64,000 bases of DNA from Crossiella equi (GTDB lineage Bacteria; Actinomycetota; Actinomycetes; Mycobacteriales; Pseudonocardiaceae). Position 1 is the stretch's first letter. Each line of letters starts with the position of its first letter. Under the pieces are notes generated by a model. It had not been told where the DNA came from. It worked only from the letters and a program-made list of their open reading frames with translations, and ran no database searches. Positions 61,258 through 64,000 of the stretch are shown here, piece after piece. The stretch is taken from NCBI RefSeq assembly GCF_017876755.1, contig NZ_JAGIOO010000001.1:6991786-7055785 (forward strand), written 5' to 3'. A program made the position numbers and the translations under genes.

Positions 61258-62913
61258 TCAGCGGAGCGTGGAGTTGGCCGTGGCCTCGGCCCAGGTCTGC
61301 CCTCGGCCGAGGGAGGGCGGCCCGCTCACATTGTCGCTGTGCACCATCGAACCGTAGGCATCGCGGCGGGCGTGGAGTACGGCCTGCTCGACGGCGTCAG
61401 CCCGCGCCGGGTCGGTCTCGATGAGGATCTCATCGTGCTGTACCAGGAGCAGCTGCGCTTCGTGCTGGGCCAACTCCCTCCTCAGCTTGGCGGCGACCAG
61501 GCAGGTGAACTCGGCGATATTGCTGAAGTGCATAAAGGTGAGGGCCTGCTTGCCCCTTTCGCTGATGGCGGAACGCATCTCGTCGGTGCGGAGATGGTGC
61601 GGGCGACGCACCCCTTCCTGTGCCAAGACATCCGGCGGAGGAAACGGTCGCCCCAGGACTGTCCGCAGGGAGAGCCTGTTCTGATCAAGGGAGGTCACCG
61701 AACCCAGGTAGTCCATCGCCTTCGGCGACCGTGCGCACAGACGGTCCCACTCCTGCCAAGTGAGGGTCTTGAATCCGTGGTGGAGCACGGAGAAGATCGC
61801 GAGTCTGCCCTCCACACGGTCACGGATGTGTTGTACGGCCTCACGGTGGACGGGATGGAGGCGATCGAGACGGGACAGCAGGTTGACCTCGTCGGTCATG
61901 TCCTCCCAGAACTCGACTGTACGTCGCGGAAGGTGCACACGGAGCAGGATCCGGTCTGGTGGCGCTTGGACGCAGCACCGCAGCTGCGCGGGAAATCGGA
62001 GTGCGCCGCCCAGGACCGACCAAAGCTCAGGTACCGCTGTGGCAGGCCGGAACACCGGCCGCCATCTCCCGTCTACGACCCAGCGGTCAGCCCAGTCATA
62101 TCCGAACTCTGAGGTCAGCGCGCTGATGTTCACATACTGCAGCAACTTCTCCTTCGTTGACGAGTCCAGAGCGTCCAGGGCTTGCTTCTCCGGACCGTCT
62201 TCCATCGTGAGGGTCACTCCGTCGAAGGCCTCGCTGAATGCGCCGCGCCAGTCGAAATCGACGGCACCAAGGGCCGCGCTCAACTCCTGATCCAGCTCCT
62301 CCAGGAGTGGGTACGGCTCGGTCGCGGTGGGTGTCCCTGCGATCATGGCCATCTCGGATTTGAACGTGGTGCTGTTCCACGGCAGGCCGACGGCGTTGAA
62401 CTCCGCTGCCAGCAACGCACGGTCGGACTCCAAGTTCACCAGCGTCACCGCCTCGGTACGATCCAGCGCTACCGCGACCCGCCAGATCACCATGGCGTAG
62501 CGTTCCTGGAGCCGAACCTGTTCCCGCGCAGGCGGTGGGAGCACGCCGTCCCGGAGATCGAGGATGTCTTCCGCGCTGTCCAAACACATCCCCGACCACA
62601 TTCGGTACTCCCGCTCGCGCAGGTATCTCGCGGTGGTTGTGAGGTCGTGTGCCACCCACCGGATCGGCTCGCTCGGTGTGGGGCTGGTCTGCCTGGCTTG
62701 GGTGAAGGCCTCCGTGAGGGTCAGAGACCGGGACGGTCCTGGAGGAAAGAGTGGGGTCTGGGTGAGGGTGATGTCGTCGCCGTCGCCGTGGATCTCCAGG
62801 CCAGCTTCGATCACGGACTGATTGTCGCGCGGGAGTGGCTGGTGCGTGACGGTGGCATGGTCCGGCACGCTGGAGGGTGTGCCGGGCTGACCACCTGATG
62901 GCGGTGTGCTCAT
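61258..62913 (-). CDS. inactivated family-A DNA polymerase paralogue
   Basis: A 551-aa relative of the polymerase encoded just upstream. The C-terminal ~230 residues align with family-A polymerases: motif C is kept (LVQHDEILIE), but motif A reads ILLRVHLPRRTVEFWEDMTD, where the intact copy has ILIRADLAQAEPRMWAHLSS, losing the catalytic Asp and the Glu. Motif B reads RLAIFSVLHHG where the intact copy has KLAVLAALYGR, losing Lys and Tyr. Polymerase activity is therefore very unlikely. The N-terminal 300 residues are not recognisable as an exonuclease. ATG 62913 follows AAGGAG by 11 nt. Confidence 0.78.
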   Translation of the reverse strand: MSTPPSGGQPGTPSSVPDHATVTHQPLPRDNQSVIEAGLEIHGDGDDITLTQTPLFPPGPSRSLTLTEAFTQARQTSPTPSEPIRWVAHDLTTTARYLREREYRMWSGMCLDSAEDILDLRDGVLPPPAREQVRLQERYAMVIWRVAVALDRTEAVTLVNLESDRALLAAEFNAVGLPWNSTTFKSEMAMIAGTPTATEPYPLLEELDQELSAALGAVDFDWRGAFSEAFDGVTLTMEDGPEKQALDALDSSTKEKLLQYVNISALTSEFGYDWADRWVVDGRWRPVFRPATAVPELWSVLGGALRFPAQLRCCVQAPPDRILLRVHLPRRTVEFWEDMTDEVNLLSRLDRLHPVHREAVQHIRDRVEGRLAIFSVLHHGFKTLTWQEWDRLCARSPKAMDYLGSVTSLDQNRLSLRTVLGRPFPPPDVLAQEGVRRPHHLRTDEMRSAISERGKQALTFMHFSNIAEFTCLVAAKLRRELAQHEAQLLLVQHDEILIETDPARADAVEQAVLHARRDAYGSMVHSDNVSGPPSLGRGQTWAEATANSTLR

Positions 62914-62955
62914 GTCGATGTTCACTCCTTGTGCTCTGGAGGCAGGACGGCGGAC

Positions 62956-62965
62956 AGGTAACGCG
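62956..62965 (-). promoter_or_regulatory. CGYGTTACCT box, dead-polymerase gene
   Basis: Minus strand CGCGTTACCT, 43 nt before ATG 62913. Confidence 0.62.
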
Positions 62966-63219
62966 CCAGGCCGCCATCGGTCGGTGTCACCGCGCCACGG
63001 CAGCCCGCCGTGGACGCGGTCGCACGGGGCCGGAGGGGTTCGTGCCGTCGCGGTAGGGGGTTGAGCCAGTCCGGCCGGTGGTCGTGGCGGAGTCGTGGGA
63101 CACGGATCTGGGCGTGACGTCGCCTCAGGCTCTGCATCCTGTGGCCGCGACTCGACGGCCCGGCTCGTACTTCGGTCGCTGAAGAGCCCGCGGCCCCTCT
63201 GGAGGCAGTAGGGGTAGGC

Positions 63220-63244
63220 GGGGCCGGTCCGGATGACCGGCCCC
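63220..63244 (-). terminator. terminator of the intact polymerase gene
   Basis: 10-bp stem GGGGCCGGTC / GACCGGCCCC with loop CGGAT, near-identical to the hairpin at 61222-61250. Confidence 0.8.
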
Positions 63245-63253
63245 ACCGAATGC

Positions 63254-64000
63254 TCAGCGGAGCATGGAGTCGGCCGTGGCCTCCGCCCAACTCTGCCCGC
63301 GGCCGAACGCCATCGGCCAGCTCACGCGACTGCCGCCCAGCACCCAGGCGCACGCATCCCCGATGGCCTGGAGCACTGCCAGCTCGACCTCATCGGCCTG
63401 AGCACGGTCGGCGTCGACGAGGAACTCATCATGCTGGATCAGGACCAGGCGCGCGTCCAACTCGGCCAGGGACAGTCGCAGCGAGGTCGCGATGTGCGAA
63501 GTGAACTCCGCGACCGCGGCCTGGATGACGAAGTTGCGTGCCCGGCGCCCGCGGGCGCTGACGGCCTTGCGCATCTGCGTGTCACGCCTGTGTTCTGGAG
63601 TGTTCATCGCTTCCTGTTCGACGGTGTCCGGCGCGGGAAAGGCCCGGCCCAGTCGTGTGAGCAGTGCTCGGCCGTTCTGGCCCACGTTCGTGGCCCAGCC
63701 GAGGTAGTTCATCGCCTCGGGAAACTGCTCGGAGAGCTTGCGCCACGCGGCCTTGCTGGCGGTGTCTCGGCGGCCGTAAAGCGCCGCCAGCACCGCCAGC
63801 TTGGCCTCCTCCCTGGTCCAGGAGAACTCCTTGGCGATGTCCTCATACAGGTCGCCTCGTTCCAGCGCGGCCAGCAGGTTGAGGTCACTGGACAGGTGGG
63901 CCCACATGCGAGGTTCGGCCTGTGCCAGATCCGCCCGGATCAGGATCCGACCCTCCGGTACCTGGACACAGCCCCGCAGCATTCTCGGCAGCTGCACTGC
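63254..64000 (-). CDS. family-A DNA polymerase, 5' part beyond the window
   Basis: The C-terminal ~248 residues of a PolA-type DNA polymerase. Motif A is intact (RADLAQAEPRMWAHLSSD, catalytic Asp and Glu), motif B is EEAKLAVLAALYG with Lys and Tyr, the O-helix-like RNFVIQAAVAEFTSH follows, and motif C is IQHDEFLVD. It should add nucleotides and probably replicates or repairs the element. The frame continues past base 64000 so its N-terminal domains are unknown. A degenerate tandem paralogue lies downstream. Confidence 0.85.
   Translation of the reverse strand, partial: AVQLPRMLRGCVQVPEGRILIRADLAQAEPRMWAHLSSDLNLLAALERGDLYEDIAKEFSWTREEAKLAVLAALYGRRDTASKAAWRKLSEQFPEAMNYLGWATNVGQNGRALLTRLGRAFPAPDTVEQEAMNTPEHRRDTQMRKAVSARGRRARNFVIQAAVAEFTSHIATSLRLSLAELDARLVLIQHDEFLVDADRAQADEVELAVLQAIGDACAWVLGGSRVSWPMAFGRGQSWAEATADSMLR

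Larger units (their letters stand above)
62914..63253. other. spacer between the two polymerase-like genes
   Basis: A 340-bp gap with a regulatory box at its left and the terminator of the upstream polymerase at its right. Nothing coding is convincing. Confidence 0.55.

Overview
The window is high-GC DNA (dense coding on both strands, many GTG starts, 4-nt ATGA/GTGA gene overlaps, an SsgA-family cell-division protein, SARP and LuxR-type regulators, PGPGW membrane protein), which points to a filamentous actinomycete, probably of the Pseudonocardiaceae type. That placement is inference; no marker gene fixes it.

Layout. (1) 1-29.3 kb is ordinary chromosome. It opens with an L-rhamnose operon (partial rhaI, fused aldolase/dehydrogenase, a 73-aa HTH protein, rhaB), then an EEP-family membrane phosphodiesterase, a secreted GH92 mannosidase behind a LacI-type palindrome, recQ, and a regulator-rich stretch (P-loop/HTH protein, two LuxR-type proteins with long N-termini, a stand-alone LuxR-type HTH protein, a SARP). 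A P450-fold protein without its heme cysteine, a Tat-exported hydrolase and Ohr lie among them. An IS5-family element sits between two convergent genes at 27.4-28.4 kb.

(2) 29.3-44.3 kb is an accessory region next to tRNA-Val(GAC). Its cargo is a tightly overlapping three-gene operon at 30.1-34.0 kb: a NUDIX/NrtR-like regulator behind a perfect 23-bp palindrome, an MTA/SAH-type nucleosidase, and a four-helix membrane protein. The last two share a short VGIQ...V..STV motif. This is my best candidate for an undescribed signalling or defence system. The rest is layered insertion sequences (ISAzo13-type inside IS630-type, frameshifted IS256-type, an IS701/IS4-like transposase interrupted by an IS3-type element, an IS1182 remnant) and a frameshifted tyrosine integrase.

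(3) 44.3-47.5 kb is a short core block: tRNA-Gly(GCC), tRNA-Cys(GCA), tRNA-Val(GAC), SsgA-family protein, ECF sigma factor with its anti-sigma factor, PGPGW protein, tRNA-Val(CAC).

(4) 47.5-64 kb and beyond is a second integrative element at tRNA-Val(CAC). It has an intact integrase and excisionase, a MoxR ATPase plus HExxH-VWA pair, a DnaB-like helicase, a sigma-like protein, several unknown proteins, and two tandem family-A DNA polymerase relatives. One polymerase has lost its catalytic residues; the other looks intact and runs off the window. A 10-nt box, CGYGTTACCT, occurs in front of most transcription units of this element, always in the sense orientation, and looks like its private promoter or activator site.
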